Origin: Flavobacterium undicola
GTDB lineage: Bacteria; Bacteroidota; Bacteroidia; Flavobacteriales; Flavobacteriaceae
Assembly: GCF_009909155.2 (NCBI RefSeq)
Contig: NZ_JAAAPM020000001.1
Span: 186,001 to 250,000 of the forward strand
Length of the DNA stretch: 64,000 nucleotides
Direction of reading: 5' to 3'
Shown here: positions 52,308 through 60,763 of the stretch, one piece after another
Position numbering within the stretch: position 1 is the stretch's first letter
Layout of the letters: every line of letters starts with the position of its first letter
Position numbers and translations under genes: made by a program
The notes under the pieces: generated by a model
Told to the model about the DNA's origin: nothing
Databases searched by the model: none
What the model saw: the letters and a program-made list of their open reading frames with translations, nothing else

Positions 52308-53288
52308 ATGAACATTTCTCTTATTTTCTTGTTATTTATTGCGCTATTTATTCTCCTTTCCTCCTTTTTTACAGTCAAACAGCAAACAGCTGTAATTATA
52401 GAGCGTTTTGGGAGATTTTTAAGTATTAGACAATCTGGGCTTCAGCTTAAAATTCCTTTAATAGATAGAATTGCAGGGCGTGTGAATCTAAAAATTCAAC
52501 AATTAGATGTTATCATTGAAACTAAAACTAAAGACAATGTCTTCGTAAAACTAAAAGTTTCCGTTCAATTTATGGTGGTTAAAGAAACCGTTTATGATGC
52601 CTTTTATAAATTGGAATTTCCACATGATCAAATTACTTCTTACGTATTTGATGTAGTTCGTGCCGAAGTTCCAAAGCTAAAATTAGATGATGTTTTTGAA
52701 CGAAAAGACGATATTGCTGTTGCTGTAAAAAGAGAATTAAACGAAGCCATGACTACTTATGGTTATACGATCATTAATACTTTAGTAACTGATATTGATC
52801 CGGATATACAGGTAAAAAATGCTATGAATAGAATTAATGCTGCCGATAGAGAAAAAACGGTAGCCGAATTTGAAGCTGAAGCATCAAGAATTAGAATTGT
52901 AGCTAAAGCCAAAGCAGAAGCAGAAAGCAAAAGATTACAAGGACAAGGTATTGCCGATCAAAGACGCGAAATTGCTCGTGGATTAGTAGAAAGTGTAGAT
53001 GTTTTAAATCGTGTTGGAATCAATTCACAAGAAGCATCAGCTTTAATTGTGGTAACCCAACATTATGATACTTTACAGGCTATTGGAGCTGATACGAATT
53101 CAAATTTGATTTTACTACCCAATTCTCCACAAGCAGGAAGTGATATGCTGAACAATATGGTAGCCAGTTTTACTGCAAGTAACTTAGTAGGAGAATCGAT
53201 GAAAAAGAATATAAAAGTTATTCCCAAAAAGGATAAACCAAAATTAGAAGAACCAGAAAATCCATCAAAAGAAATTGATGAAGTATAA
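52308..53288 (+). CDS. SPFH/Band 7 domain membrane protein (stomatin-like)
   Basis: The 326-residue protein has an N-terminal membrane anchor (ISLIFLLFIALFILLSSFF) and the SPFH core: QQTAVIIERFGRFLSIRQSG, VFVKLKVSVQFMV, and the end coil DREKTVAEFEAEASRIRIVA with AKAKAEAESKRLQGQG. Such proteins assemble into rings at membranes and act as scaffolds for proteases or lipid domains. A lysine/proline/glutamate tail follows. It is the sole rightward gene here and ends with a terminator. Confidence 0.93.
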   Translation: MNISLIFLLFIALFILLSSFFTVKQQTAVIIERFGRFLSIRQSGLQLKIPLIDRIAGRVNLKIQQLDVIIETKTKDNVFVKLKVSVQFMVVKETVYDAFYKLEFPHDQITSYVFDVVRAEVPKLKLDDVFERKDDIAVAVKRELNEAMTTYGYTIINTLVTDIDPDIQVKNAMNRINAADREKTVAEFEAEASRIRIVAKAKAEAESKRLQGQGIADQRREIARGLVESVDVLNRVGINSQEASALIVVTQHYDTLQAIGADTNSNLILLPNSPQAGSDMLNNMVASFTASNLVGESMKKNIKVIPKKDKPKLEEPENPSKEIDEV

Positions 53289-53293
53289 ACAAA

Positions 53294-53330
53294 CAAAAAA
53301 AGAGGCTTAATCGCCTCTTTTTTTGTTTTT
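53294..53330. terminator. bidirectional terminator after the SPFH gene
   Basis: AAAAAAAGAGGC / GCCTCTTTTTTT with loop TTAATC, overlapping the 3' end of the DUF6327-like gene on the minus strand. Confidence 0.9.
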
Positions 53331-53561
53331 AAACCATTTTACAACTATTGGTATCACTAATCTAAATATTGTGCCGTAGGAGCTAAAAAAAGTACTTTTT
53401 ACAGTATCTATAACATTAGAAGTAATATTCAAAAAAGAAAAGCTTTCTTTCGTTTTCTGAACACTTAAAACTAACTTTTGATAGCTGATTTCTTTTTCAA
53501 CTTTTAACATTTCAAGTTCCCTATCAATTTGAGCATAAGAAGAATATTTTTTCGCTTGCAT
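53307..53561 (-). CDS. DUF6327-like small protein
   Basis: A small protein starting MQAKKYSSYAQIDRELEMLK (ATG 53561, which leaves a 4 bp gap; ATG 53573 would overlap the next gene by 8 bp). It has an N-terminal charged helix, then a hydrophobic segment (IFRLVIPIVVKWF) before a basic end. It resembles DUF6327 proteins, usually next to YtxH and holin-like genes in Flavobacteria, as here. Confidence 0.75.
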   Translation of the reverse strand: MQAKKYSSYAQIDRELEMLKVEKEISYQKLVLSVQKTKESFSFLNITSNVIDTVKSTFFSSYGTIFRLVIPIVVKWFKNKKRGD

Positions 53562-53565
53562 AATA

Positions 53566-53916
53566 TTAATCATTAAAAAATATTTCTGAAAATTTCTCTA
53601 AAATAGGTCCTTCAACAATTTTATCTCTAACTAAAAACAATAAAGCTGTTATAACAACATAAATTAATCCAACAGATAGAAAACCAATAGTATAACTACC
53701 AAAATAGTTTCCAAGAGCAAATGCTAATGCTACAGAACAGAATAACAAAACCAAACAAATACATAGCAAAATTAAGGTGAACTTAAAAATCATTGTAGTT
53801 GATTTCATAGCCATCTTAAATGCTAATAACTTGTAGTAAGAAAGATTCTTTTCTATATACTCTTTCGTTTGTTCTTGGATATTCTCTGAATGTTCTTTTA
53901 AATCTTCAAAAGCCAT
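53566..53916 (-). CDS. phage-holin-family membrane protein (DUF1469 type)
   Basis: The 116-residue protein has a charged N-terminal helix (ENIQEQTKEYIEKNLSYYKL) and two membrane helices (FKFTLILLCICLVLLFCSVA and YTIGFLSVGLIYVVITALLF). This matches the Holin-X/DUF1469 type, named after phage holins but chromosomally encoded and linked to envelope stress. It is between YtxH and the DUF6327-like gene, probably in one transcript. Confidence 0.85.
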   Translation of the reverse strand: MAFEDLKEHSENIQEQTKEYIEKNLSYYKLLAFKMAMKSTTMIFKFTLILLCICLVLLFCSVALAFALGNYFGSYTIGFLSVGLIYVVITALLFLVRDKIVEGPILEKFSEIFFND

Positions 53917-53942
53917 ATAGTTTTGATTCAGTTATAAATAAA

Positions 53943-54239
53943 TTATTTATGAAGTTTAGCATTTTGTTCTTTTAAATCCGCTAATTTCTTTTCTAAAAAA
54001 GTAATAACATCTTCAGTTTTATAACTCATATTTGAAAGCATTTCTTCATAAGTATGTTCTAAATCAACTTTAGCATTAGCCAATTTAGCTTTCATATCTC
54101 TTTCAAGATCTTTGTATCCATCTTTTATTTTTTTTCTTGTTTTATCTCCCTTATCTGGAGCAAACAAAATTCCTAATACAGCTCCTATTGCAGCACCACT
54201 TGCAAGAGCTATTAAAGTTTTTCCTGTACTACTTGCCAT
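53943..54239 (-). CDS. YtxH domain protein
   Basis: A 98-residue protein with a glycine-zipper-like hydrophobic segment TLIALASGAAIGAVLGILFA followed by PDKGDKTRKKIKDG, the YtxH signature, and a long charged helix. YtxH proteins are general stress or desiccation-related membrane proteins. It is the first gene of the YtxH-holin-DUF6327 unit. Confidence 0.92.
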   Translation of the reverse strand: MASSTGKTLIALASGAAIGAVLGILFAPDKGDKTRKKIKDGYKDLERDMKAKLANAKVDLEHTYEEMLSNMSYKTEDVITFLEKKLADLKEQNAKLHK

Positions 54240-54315
54240 AATATGTTCTTTTTAAGTTTCTTATAAAGATACTAATTAATTTAAAAATAAAAATTTAAAT
54301 TAATATTATAAAAAA

Positions 54316-54366
54316 ACAGCTCGAATAGTATTAAAATCTTTCAAAAGATAAAATATTCGAGCTGTT
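54316..54366 (-). terminator. long-stem terminator for the 54384 gene
   Basis: ACAGCTCGAATA / TATTCGAGCTGT with an internal AAATCTTTCAAAAGAT stem and U-rich flank on the minus transcript, 18 bp from the stop. Confidence 0.75.
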
Positions 54367-54383
54367 ATATTTCTAAAAAAGTA

Positions 54384-54866
54384 TTAATAAGTGTAAGCTA
54401 TTGCTTCATAAGTTCCGTTATTTTTTTTATTAATGGCAACAAATGGGTAGCCTTGAGCAGCAGCTTTATACTTAACGCTGCGTTTAGTATGCTCAAATTG
54501 TTCTGACGAAGATATTCCTTTGGCTCTATTAAGTTGACCTGTAAAAGTAGTCCCTTTTTTTAAACCAACAGCATGATCCTGATGATGCAAAACCTGTACT
54601 TTGTGATAATCAGCCTTTGATAAAACCGCTACTTTTGATGAAACCGTTTTATGTTCAGATGATTTTAAATCTTTTAAAGAAGCCACAGCATGCGAACTTA
54701 TTTTGTGATGTTCATGACTTCCTGGTTGTGAATAATGAATTACATTATTTTCATGTTTAATAAAATTAACTTGATGTGCTATACCATCGTGTTTTACTAA
54801 TTGATGAGTTTGGGCAAAAGCATTAAAGCCCAAAACTAAGGCTAAGGTTAAAAAAGTAACTTTCAT
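54384..54866 (-). CDS. secreted hypothetical protein, histidine/lysine-rich (160 aa)
   Basis: From ATG 54866 (MKVTFLTLALVLGFNAFAQ) the protein has a signal peptide. The mature part is rich in His and Lys (HQLVKHDGIAHQVNFIKHEN, KVQVLHHQDHAVGLKKG), suggesting a basic periplasmic or surface protein. I do not recognise a family. The long noncoding stretch above it (54867-55350) has no gene apart from the glnS terminator and is A/T-rich. Confidence 0.7.
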   Translation of the reverse strand: MKVTFLTLALVLGFNAFAQTHQLVKHDGIAHQVNFIKHENNVIHYSQPGSHEHHKISSHAVASLKDLKSSEHKTVSSKVAVLSKADYHKVQVLHHQDHAVGLKKGTTFTGQLNRAKGISSSEQFEHTKRSVKYKAAAQGYPFVAINKKNNGTYEAIAYTY

Positions 54867-55321
54867 AAAAAACAAATTTTGAATTTGAAATTATAGCTGA
54901 AAATTAATTTTAACTGAATATTGATATTATAAATCCATTTGAAAAATAATTTGAATATTATCAAAAAAGAAATTATAATCGTTTTTCTAAGTTTAAAATA
55001 ATTTTAGAGTTGTTTAAAATATAACTACGAAAACCAACTTGATTTTTTCAAATTAAAATCGCAATAAATAATTTTAACCCTTACGCTTTCTTGTTTTACA
55101 ATAATATTGCTTTTACTTTAGTTTTTATGTTAATGAACAGTTAAACGAACTTTAAAAAATACTAAAAACTAAAATAAAGACATCTAATAAATAAAAAAAC
55201 AAAGAATGAGTTTCTTATCAAATCATTTTAAAAAATCGCTTAGAATTAAAATATAAAGGTCGTTTTTAATTATAAATTTCTATGGTTTTAAGAATAAAAA
55301 TAGATTTTTATAATAATAAAA

Positions 55322-55345
55322 AAAAGCGCTAATTAAAGCGCTTTT
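55322..55345 (-). terminator. terminator of glnS
   Basis: AAAAGCGCT / AGCGCTTTT with a six-base loop, 6 bp beyond the glnS stop. Elsewhere in 54867-55350 I see only A/T-rich sequence. Confidence 0.85.
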
Positions 55346-55350
55346 GATAG

Positions 55351-57474
55351 TTATAACTTATTTAAAAATTGTTCTATAAATTCCTTTTCTCTTTCGGTAG
55401 AACTTTTTGGAGGATTCGCTTCTAATTTTAAAATTTCATCTCTAAAAGAATTTACAAAGTCAGATTCAAATTCTAAATGATATAAATTTAAAACTGCTCT
55501 TGAACGAACAAAAGTCGATTCGCTTCTAAGAGACATTGTATATAATTTGGTGAGATCATCTTTATCATAATCTGAAGATTTTAAAGGAGCATATTTCAAA
55601 ATCAAATTGGCAAACAACAATGAACTTTTATTGTTATTGATGTTTTTCTTGAATGAATTTTGTAATAAACTATAATTAGAAATTCCAGCTAAGGTATCCC
55701 CTATTTCTTTTCTAATAGCAATACGCTCTTCACGTGTTGCAACTTTAAAATATTTATTGATTTCTTTTAAAGCATTATTAATACTATTGCTGTCTTTTTT
55801 TCCTTTTTCTTCCCATGCATCTTTTAGTCCAACAGTCTTATTAAATACTAATTTAGAAGCAGTTGAATCTTTATCAACATTAAAATAACCTAAACGTTGA
55901 AACTGAAATTTATCTCCAGAAACAGCTGTTCCTAAACTTGGTTCAACAAATCCTTTTATAATTGATAAAGAATTTGGATTTATAAAATCAAGGAAATTTT
56001 TCTCTTTATGACTGTCTGGTGCTTCATCAATAAACAATCTATCGTATAAGCGTACCTCTACTTCTACAGCATGTTGAATAGAAACCCAATGCAAGGTTCC
56101 AGCTACTCTGCGTTTAGAAGCTTCAGTTCCACTTCCACTTCTACTGTCTTCATCATAAGTTACATGAATTTCAGTAATATTTCCTTCAGCATCTTTTACA
56201 ACACTTTCTCCTTTAATGATATACGAATTTTTAAGACGCACTTCTTTACCAATACTTAAACGGAAAAATTTAGCTGGAGCTACTTCTAAAAAGTCTTCTC
56301 TTTCAATATAAAATTCTTTAGAAAAAGGTACTTTTCTAAAACCAGCACTTTCATCTTCCTGATTGTTTTCGGCATCCAAAAGTTCTTCTTTTCCTTCAGG
56401 ATAATTAGTAATTACAACTTTTACAGGATCTAAAACAGCCATAACACGAGGCGCTGTTTTATTCAAATCGTCACGTAAACAAAATTCTAATAAAGAATAA
56501 TCAATAATGTTTTCGCGTTTTGCAACACCAATATTTTCACAGAATTTTTTAATAGAAGCTGCTGTATATCCTCTTCTTCTTAAACCAGAAATAGTAGGCA
56601 TTCTAGGATCATCCCAACTATTTACTATATTTTCCTGAACTAATTGTAATAGCTTTCTTTTGCTCATTACAGTATAATTCAGATTCAAACGAGCAAATTC
56701 ATACTGATGTGGTCTCACTAGATTTTCATCATAAATTTGGTCTAAAAACCAATCGTATAGCTCGCGGTGCATTACAAATTCCAACGTACAAATAGAATGC
56801 GAAATTTGTTCTAAATAATCGCTTTCACCATGTGTATAATCATACATTGGATAAATACACCAATCATTTCCTGTTCTATGATGCTCTTTGTGTAAAACGC
56901 GATACATAATTGGATCACGCATCAACATATTTGAAGAAGTCATATCAATTTTAGCTCTTAAAATATGAGTTCCTTCTTCAAAATCACCATTTTTCATTCT
57001 TTCGAATAAAGCTAAATTTTCTTCTACAGAACGATTTCTATACGGACTATCAACTCCTGCTTGACTTGGCGTTCCTTTTTGTTCAGCCATAGCTTCAGAA
57101 GATTGACTATCAACATAAGCCTTGCCTTTATTAATTAAAAGAATAGCCCAATCATATAATTGTTGAAAATAATCAGAAGCATACAATTCCTTATCCCATT
57201 GAAATCCTAACCATTGTAAATCCTCTTTAATAGCATCTACATATTCTTGTTCTTCTTTCGCTGGATTGGTATCATCAAAACGAAGATTTACAGGAGCATT
57301 GTATTTTAAGCCTAAACCAAAATTCAAACAAATAGATTTAGCATGACCAATATGTAAATATCCGTTAGGTTCAGGTGGAAAACGAAATCTTAATTTATTT
57401 TGAGGAAAACCATTTGTTAAGTTTTCTTCTATAATTTGTTCTATAAAATGCAGTGATTTTTCTTCGGTTGACAT
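55351..57474 (-). CDS. glnS: glutaminyl-tRNA synthetase with a C-terminal helical extension
   Basis: From ATG 57474 (MSTEEKSLHFIEQIIEENLT) the protein has 707 residues. An upstream start at 57594 is rejected because the predicted promoter lies at 57494-57501. HIGH motif: EPNGYLHIGHAKSI; KMSKS-type motif: VMSKRKLLQL; the anticodon-binding beta-barrels follow. The last 150 residues (from about KKDSNSINNALKEINKYF) are beyond the usual 550-residue synthetase and look alpha-helical, with HEAT-like pieces (TFVRSRAVLNLYHLE). They do not match YqeY by eye. Their role is unknown. Confidence 0.94.
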   Translation of the reverse strand: MSTEEKSLHFIEQIIEENLTNGFPQNKLRFRFPPEPNGYLHIGHAKSICLNFGLGLKYNAPVNLRFDDTNPAKEEQEYVDAIKEDLQWLGFQWDKELYASDYFQQLYDWAILLINKGKAYVDSQSSEAMAEQKGTPSQAGVDSPYRNRSVEENLALFERMKNGDFEEGTHILRAKIDMTSSNMLMRDPIMYRVLHKEHHRTGNDWCIYPMYDYTHGESDYLEQISHSICTLEFVMHRELYDWFLDQIYDENLVRPHQYEFARLNLNYTVMSKRKLLQLVQENIVNSWDDPRMPTISGLRRRGYTAASIKKFCENIGVAKRENIIDYSLLEFCLRDDLNKTAPRVMAVLDPVKVVITNYPEGKEELLDAENNQEDESAGFRKVPFSKEFYIEREDFLEVAPAKFFRLSIGKEVRLKNSYIIKGESVVKDAEGNITEIHVTYDEDSRSGSGTEASKRRVAGTLHWVSIQHAVEVEVRLYDRLFIDEAPDSHKEKNFLDFINPNSLSIIKGFVEPSLGTAVSGDKFQFQRLGYFNVDKDSTASKLVFNKTVGLKDAWEEKGKKDSNSINNALKEINKYFKVATREERIAIRKEIGDTLAGISNYSLLQNSFKKNINNNKSSLLFANLILKYAPLKSSDYDKDDLTKLYTMSLRSESTFVRSRAVLNLYHLEFESDFVNSFRDEILKLEANPPKSSTEREKEFIEQFLNKL

Positions 57475-57493
57475 AATTTTATTAATTGAAGCA

Positions 57494-57501
57494 CAAAGGT
57501 A
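57494..57501 (-). promoter_or_regulatory. predicted promoter for glnS
   Basis: TACCTTTG on the minus strand fits TAnnTTTG, 20 bp before the ATG at 57474. Confidence 0.55.
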
Positions 57502-57585
57502 AAAAAATAGATGATAGATAATAGACTTAGGGATAATAGACTTTGAATTATATTTATTAGTATTTTTGTATAAATATTGAAAGTT

Positions 57586-57804
57586 ATGAGACAATTAACT
57601 GTTACAATTCCAGACGATTTTTACGAAACTTTCGTTAGTTTCTTCAAACATATTCCTGATGTTTCTATAGATGAAAATCCAGCGGATGAAGTTCCTTTAT
57701 GGCAACAAGAAATGGTTTTAGAACGTATGAAAAACGCTAAACCTGAAGATTATATTAGCTGGGAAGAATCTAAAAAAAGACTGAACGCCAAATGGAATAA
57801 ATAA
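57586..57804 (+). CDS. antitoxin-like small protein
   Basis: From ATG 57586 (MRQLTVTIPDDFYETFVSFF) it has 72 residues; the TTG at 57577 would add only three. The N-terminus has the ITIPDDFYETF strand of RHH-like antitoxins, and the C-terminus (PEDYISWEESKKRLNAKW) is the toxin-wrapping helix typical of RelE/ParE partners. The toxin frame begins at the base after its stop, so the two were a pair. The toxin is broken, so this antitoxin may be an orphan. Confidence 0.8.
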   Translation: MRQLTVTIPDDFYETFVSFFKHIPDVSIDENPADEVPLWQQEMVLERMKNAKPEDYISWEESKKRLNAKWNK

Positions 57805-58101
57805 ATGTATGAAATAATTATTCTAGTACGTGCTGATTTAGAAGCAGATGAAATTTCTGAATATTATGAATCAGTTTCAAAAGGATTGGGAACAAAATTC
57901 TATAATGAATTTTAAAACTATGTAGAAACATTAAAAACATTTCCTTTTTTTGAAGAAAAATACAATATTGTTCGCACATTACCTTTAAAAAAATTCCCTT
58001 ATACCATTCACTTTACAGTTGACGAATTAGAAAAAATAGTCTCCATACAAGCCGTTACATCCAATTATCAAGATCCTAACACCACAAGATTAAAATTATA
58101 A
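57805..58101 (+). pseudogene. RelE/ParE-type toxin with an internal stop
   Basis: The frame opens with MYEIIILVRADLEADEISEY, the typical RelE/ParE opening, and continues to NTTRLKL and a stop at 58099-58101, with FEEKYNIVRTLPLKKFPYTI as the core strand. Codon 37 (57913-57915) is TAA. No other damage is seen. This is a nonsense-mutated toxin, or possibly a read error. The upstream antitoxin remains intact. Confidence 0.85.
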
Positions 58102-58103
58102 AA

Positions 58104-58463
58104 ATGGAAACTATCAAATTAAAAAATATCCGAACTTTTTCATACCACGGATGTTTAGTTGAAGAAGGAAAAATAGGTTCTGATTATGCTGTTGACTTAG
58201 AAATTAAAGCCGATTTAAAGCAATCTACACAATCAGATAATTTAGTAGATACAGTAGATTATGTTCATTTAAACCGAATTGTAGTCGAAGAAATGGCTAT
58301 TCGTTCCCAATTATTAGAACATGTTGCAAAAAGAATTAATACAAGAGTGCTTGCTGAAATTCCTATGGTAATGAAAACAATTGTCAAAGTTTCAAAAATT
58401 AATCCTCCTATTGGTGGTGATGTTGAATCAGTTACTATTATACTTGAAGAAAACAGAAGTTAA
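58104..58463 (+). CDS. folB: dihydroneopterin aldolase
   Basis: The 119-residue protein has IRTFSYHGCLVEEGKIGSDY at the N-terminus (the substrate-binding Tyr and His region of FolB), DTVDYVHLNRIV with the catalytic Glu/Lys later, and VSKINPPIGGDVESVTI at the end. It cleaves dihydroneopterin in folate synthesis. It begins 2 bp after the broken toxin gene. Confidence 0.95.
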   Translation: METIKLKNIRTFSYHGCLVEEGKIGSDYAVDLEIKADLKQSTQSDNLVDTVDYVHLNRIVVEEMAIRSQLLEHVAKRINTRVLAEIPMVMKTIVKVSKINPPIGGDVESVTIILEENRS

Positions 58464-58555
58464 ATTCCAAATCTTTAAAAAAATTCCAAATTTCAAAGTA
58501 ATACGATTATGTGTTTTATTTAGAATTTGACATTTGGAATTTAGATTTTTTATAT

Positions 58556-58563
58556 TACATTTG
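58556..58563 (+). promoter_or_regulatory. predicted promoter for tRNA-Cys
   Basis: TACATTTG fits TAnnTTTG, 16 bp before the tRNA 5' end. Between folB and this promoter are ATTTGGAATTT/AAATTCCAAAT inverted words at 58464-58550. Confidence 0.6.
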
Positions 58564-58579
58564 CAGTCCATTAAACAAT

Positions 58580-58650
58580 GGCGTCGTGGCCGAGCGGCTA
58601 GGCTGGGCTCTGCAAAAGCTCCTACTCCGGTTCGAATCCGGACGATGCCT
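58580..58650 (+). tRNA. tRNA-Cys (GCA anticodon)
   Basis: The 71 bases fold as a cloverleaf: acceptor GGCGTCG with CGATGCC, D stem GCC/GGC, anticodon stem GGGCT/AGCTC with loop CTGCAAA giving anticodon GCA, and T stem TCCGG/CCGGA with TTCGAAT loop. No CCA is encoded. Its 3' part (from GGTTCGAATCC) starts the tandem array. Confidence 0.97.
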
Positions 58651-59130
58651 CTAAAACCTTCAAGGAAACTTGAGGGTTTTTTTGTGGATAATTTTTAAAA
58701 AAAATTAGGTAAAGTTTAGGTTCGAATCCAGACGATGAATCTAAAACCTTCAAGGAAACTTGAGGGTTTTTTTGTATTTAATTTTTAAAAAAAATTAGGT
58801 AAAGTTTAGGTTCGAATCCGGATGATGAATCTAAAACCTTCAAGGAAACTTGAGGTTTTTTTTGTGGTTAATTTTTAATAAAAATTAGGTAAAGTTTAGG
58901 TTCGAATCCAGACGATGAATCTAAAACCTTCAAAGAAACTTGAGGGGGGGTTTAGTGGATAATTTTTAAGAAAAATTAGGTAAAGTTTAGGTTCGAATCC
59001 AGACGATAAATCTAAAACATTCAAGGAAACTTAGAGTTTTTTTTGTGGATAATTTTTAAGAAAAATTAGATAAAGTTTAGGTTCGAATCCGAACTATAAC
59101 TCTAGAACTTTAAAGGAAAATTAGAGATTT
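58629..59130 (+). repeat. 90 bp tandem array: tRNA-Cys 3' half plus terminator, about 5.5 copies
   Basis: Copies start with GGTTCGAATCC at 58629, 58719, 58809, 58899, 58990 and 59080, spacing 90 or 91 bp. Each unit holds the tRNA T arm and acceptor 3' side, a terminator hairpin (AAAACCTTCAAGGAAACTTG then AGGGTTTTTT) and an A/T-rich spacer. Only the first has the rest of the tRNA. Later copies lose tRNA pairing (GATGAAT instead of GATGCCT) and diverge more; the last is partial. One unit has a GAGGGGGGG tract at the hairpin end. From 59131 to 59323 I see no gene. Confidence 0.93.
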
Positions 59131-59323
59131 TTAAAACCATAATTTTCCACAAACTTGTCATTCTGAGGAAAGAAGAATCTCCACGACAATTATCCGTAAA
59201 GTTTATCAATCTTTGTAGAGTTACTTAAAGAGATTCCTCTTTCGCCGGAAAGACAAACTTTGTGTAAATTGCTAAATATAATTGCTTCCTTTTTCTCGAC
59301 TACAACAACTTATAAACAAAAAA

Positions 59324-59345
59324 AAACCTCTGAATTCAGAGGTTT
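59324..59345 (-). terminator. terminator of the LysE gene
   Basis: AAACCTCTGAA / TTCAGAGGTTT, 26 bp from the LysE stop, with T residues after it on the minus transcript. Confidence 0.75.
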
Positions 59346-59371
59346 AAATTTATATTTTAGTTGTTAACAGA

Positions 59372-60049
59372 CTACTTTTCTATATGCTGAAAAGCTTTTT
59401 TAACCATTTCTTTTTCTTTAGGAAACCAACCCTGAGTGATTAAAACCACTCCAAAAACCATCAAAACGATACTAATTCCTTTTTTAATTTTTAAAATATT
59501 AGAAGGAGTCATCTTAGTCTTTAATTGTTTGGCTAATATAATTTTAATACAATCTACTAATATATAAGTGATAATTACAGTACTAAAAAATGTAATCATT
59601 CTTGAGGTTTGCATGTCTAATTTAGGGCCTACTGAAATAATCACTGCTAACCAAAAACCTAAAACTCCAATATTGATAATATTCAAAAAAAGACCTTTTA
59701 TAAAAAGACCTAAATAGTCTTTTTTAATAATTTCATTATCAATTTTTTTAGTATTTATCCTCTTTTCTTTGTGCAAACTTATATACGAAATAACTCCATA
59801 AGCAAGCATTAAAATACCTCCAAAAATGAAAAGTGCTGGCTTATCTTTCAAACTTTGAATCAATCTAAAACTACCCAAATAAGCAATTGCAATAAAAATA
59901 ATATCGCCTGTAACTACTCCTAAATCAAAAACAAGAGCGGCCCTGAATCCTTTTATAATACTGGTTTCCAGTAAAATAAAAAAAACAGGACCAATCATAA
60001 AACTCAGGAAAATCCCCCAAGGAATTCCTGATAAAATATCGTTAATCAT
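59372..60049 (-). CDS. LysE family translocator
   Basis: The 225-residue protein has six hydrophobic segments, starting IPWGIFLSFMIGPVFFILLE and with the family motif LGVVTGDIIFIAIAYLG. LysE proteins export amino acids from the cytoplasm. The substrate is unknown. It is near rnr but separated by the GIN-domain gene. Confidence 0.9.
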   Translation of the reverse strand: MINDILSGIPWGIFLSFMIGPVFFILLETSIIKGFRAALVFDLGVVTGDIIFIAIAYLGSFRLIQSLKDKPALFIFGGILMLAYGVISYISLHKEKRINTKKIDNEIIKKDYLGLFIKGLFLNIINIGVLGFWLAVIISVGPKLDMQTSRMITFFSTVIITYILVDCIKIILAKQLKTKMTPSNILKIKKGISIVLMVFGVVLITQGWFPKEKEMVKKAFQHIEK

Positions 60050-60088
60050 TAATTTTAGAATTTATTAAAGAATAAAAATACATTTTTT

Positions 60089-60763
60089 TTATTCTTTTTC
60101 TTCAATTTTTCCTCCTAAAATTGTTTCTTGATTAATTTGTTTTGGCTTTCCATAGATAGAAACAGTTCCTCCAGCTTTTACTTTTGCATCGACTAGAGTA
60201 CTTGCATTAATTTCGGCATTTCCTCCTGCTGAAAGACTTACAGTAGTTTGTGAGGTAAGTAAATTTTTAGATTTTAAAACACCGCCAGACATGATAATTA
60301 CATCTTGATTCACCGCTTCACCACTCAATTCGATAATTCCTCCTGTAACTGCTTTTACATTTACTTTTTGAGCATCTACTTTTAAGTTAATTCGTGCTCC
60401 TTCTTTAGCATTCAAATCAAAAATAGTTTGTTTAAAAACCGCATCACTGGAAATTGAAGAACCTTCATTAGCCGTGATATCATCAATATTTTTATAATAT
60501 AATTTGATTGAAATAGCATCTCCTGACAACAATTTAGGAAAAGGCATTCTTAATTTTAACTCCCCGTTATTGTTAACAACCTCTACTTCTTTTTCTCTTG
60601 TTCCGTTTATAACAACCTTGTTTTCAGTTGAAGCTATTAACTTAACACTCAGTTTATCAAATACTTTTAAAGCATTAAAATCACCTAATTTTTTTGTTAC
60701 TTGAGCAAATGTTGCTTGTGATACAATAGCAATTGCTACTAAAAATACTTTTTTCATTTTCAT
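60089..60763 (-). CDS. head GIN domain protein (DUF2807)
   Basis: The 224-residue protein has a signal peptide (MKMKKVFLVAIAIVSQATFA) and a right-handed beta-helix pattern (KLGDFNALKVFDKLSVKLIA, FDLNAKEGARINLKVDAQKV), typical of the secreted GIN domain. Its ATG overlaps the rnr stop (TAATG), so it is co-transcribed and translationally coupled. Its role is unknown, probably periplasmic or surface. Confidence 0.88.
   Translation of the reverse strand: MKMKKVFLVAIAIVSQATFAQVTKKLGDFNALKVFDKLSVKLIASTENKVVINGTREKEVEVVNNNGELKLRMPFPKLLSGDAISIKLYYKNIDDITANEGSSISSDAVFKQTIFDLNAKEGARINLKVDAQKVNVKAVTGGIIELSGEAVNQDVIIMSGGVLKSKNLLTSQTTVSLSAGGNAEINASTLVDAKVKAGGTVSIYGKPKQINQETILGGKIEEKE

Noticed and set aside
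53566..53916. Prophage remnant based on the holin-like gene
   Set aside because: The holin family name is historical; the neighbours are chromosomal envelope genes and no phage structural or lysis genes are present.
57475..57594. 40-residue N-terminal extension of GlnS
   Set aside because: A TACCTTTG promoter lies inside it at 57494-57501 and the family starts near MSTEEKSLHF.
58629..59130. CRISPR array
   Set aside because: Repeats have no unique spacers: the whole 90 bp unit repeats, its start is the tRNA-Cys 3' end, and no cas genes are near.
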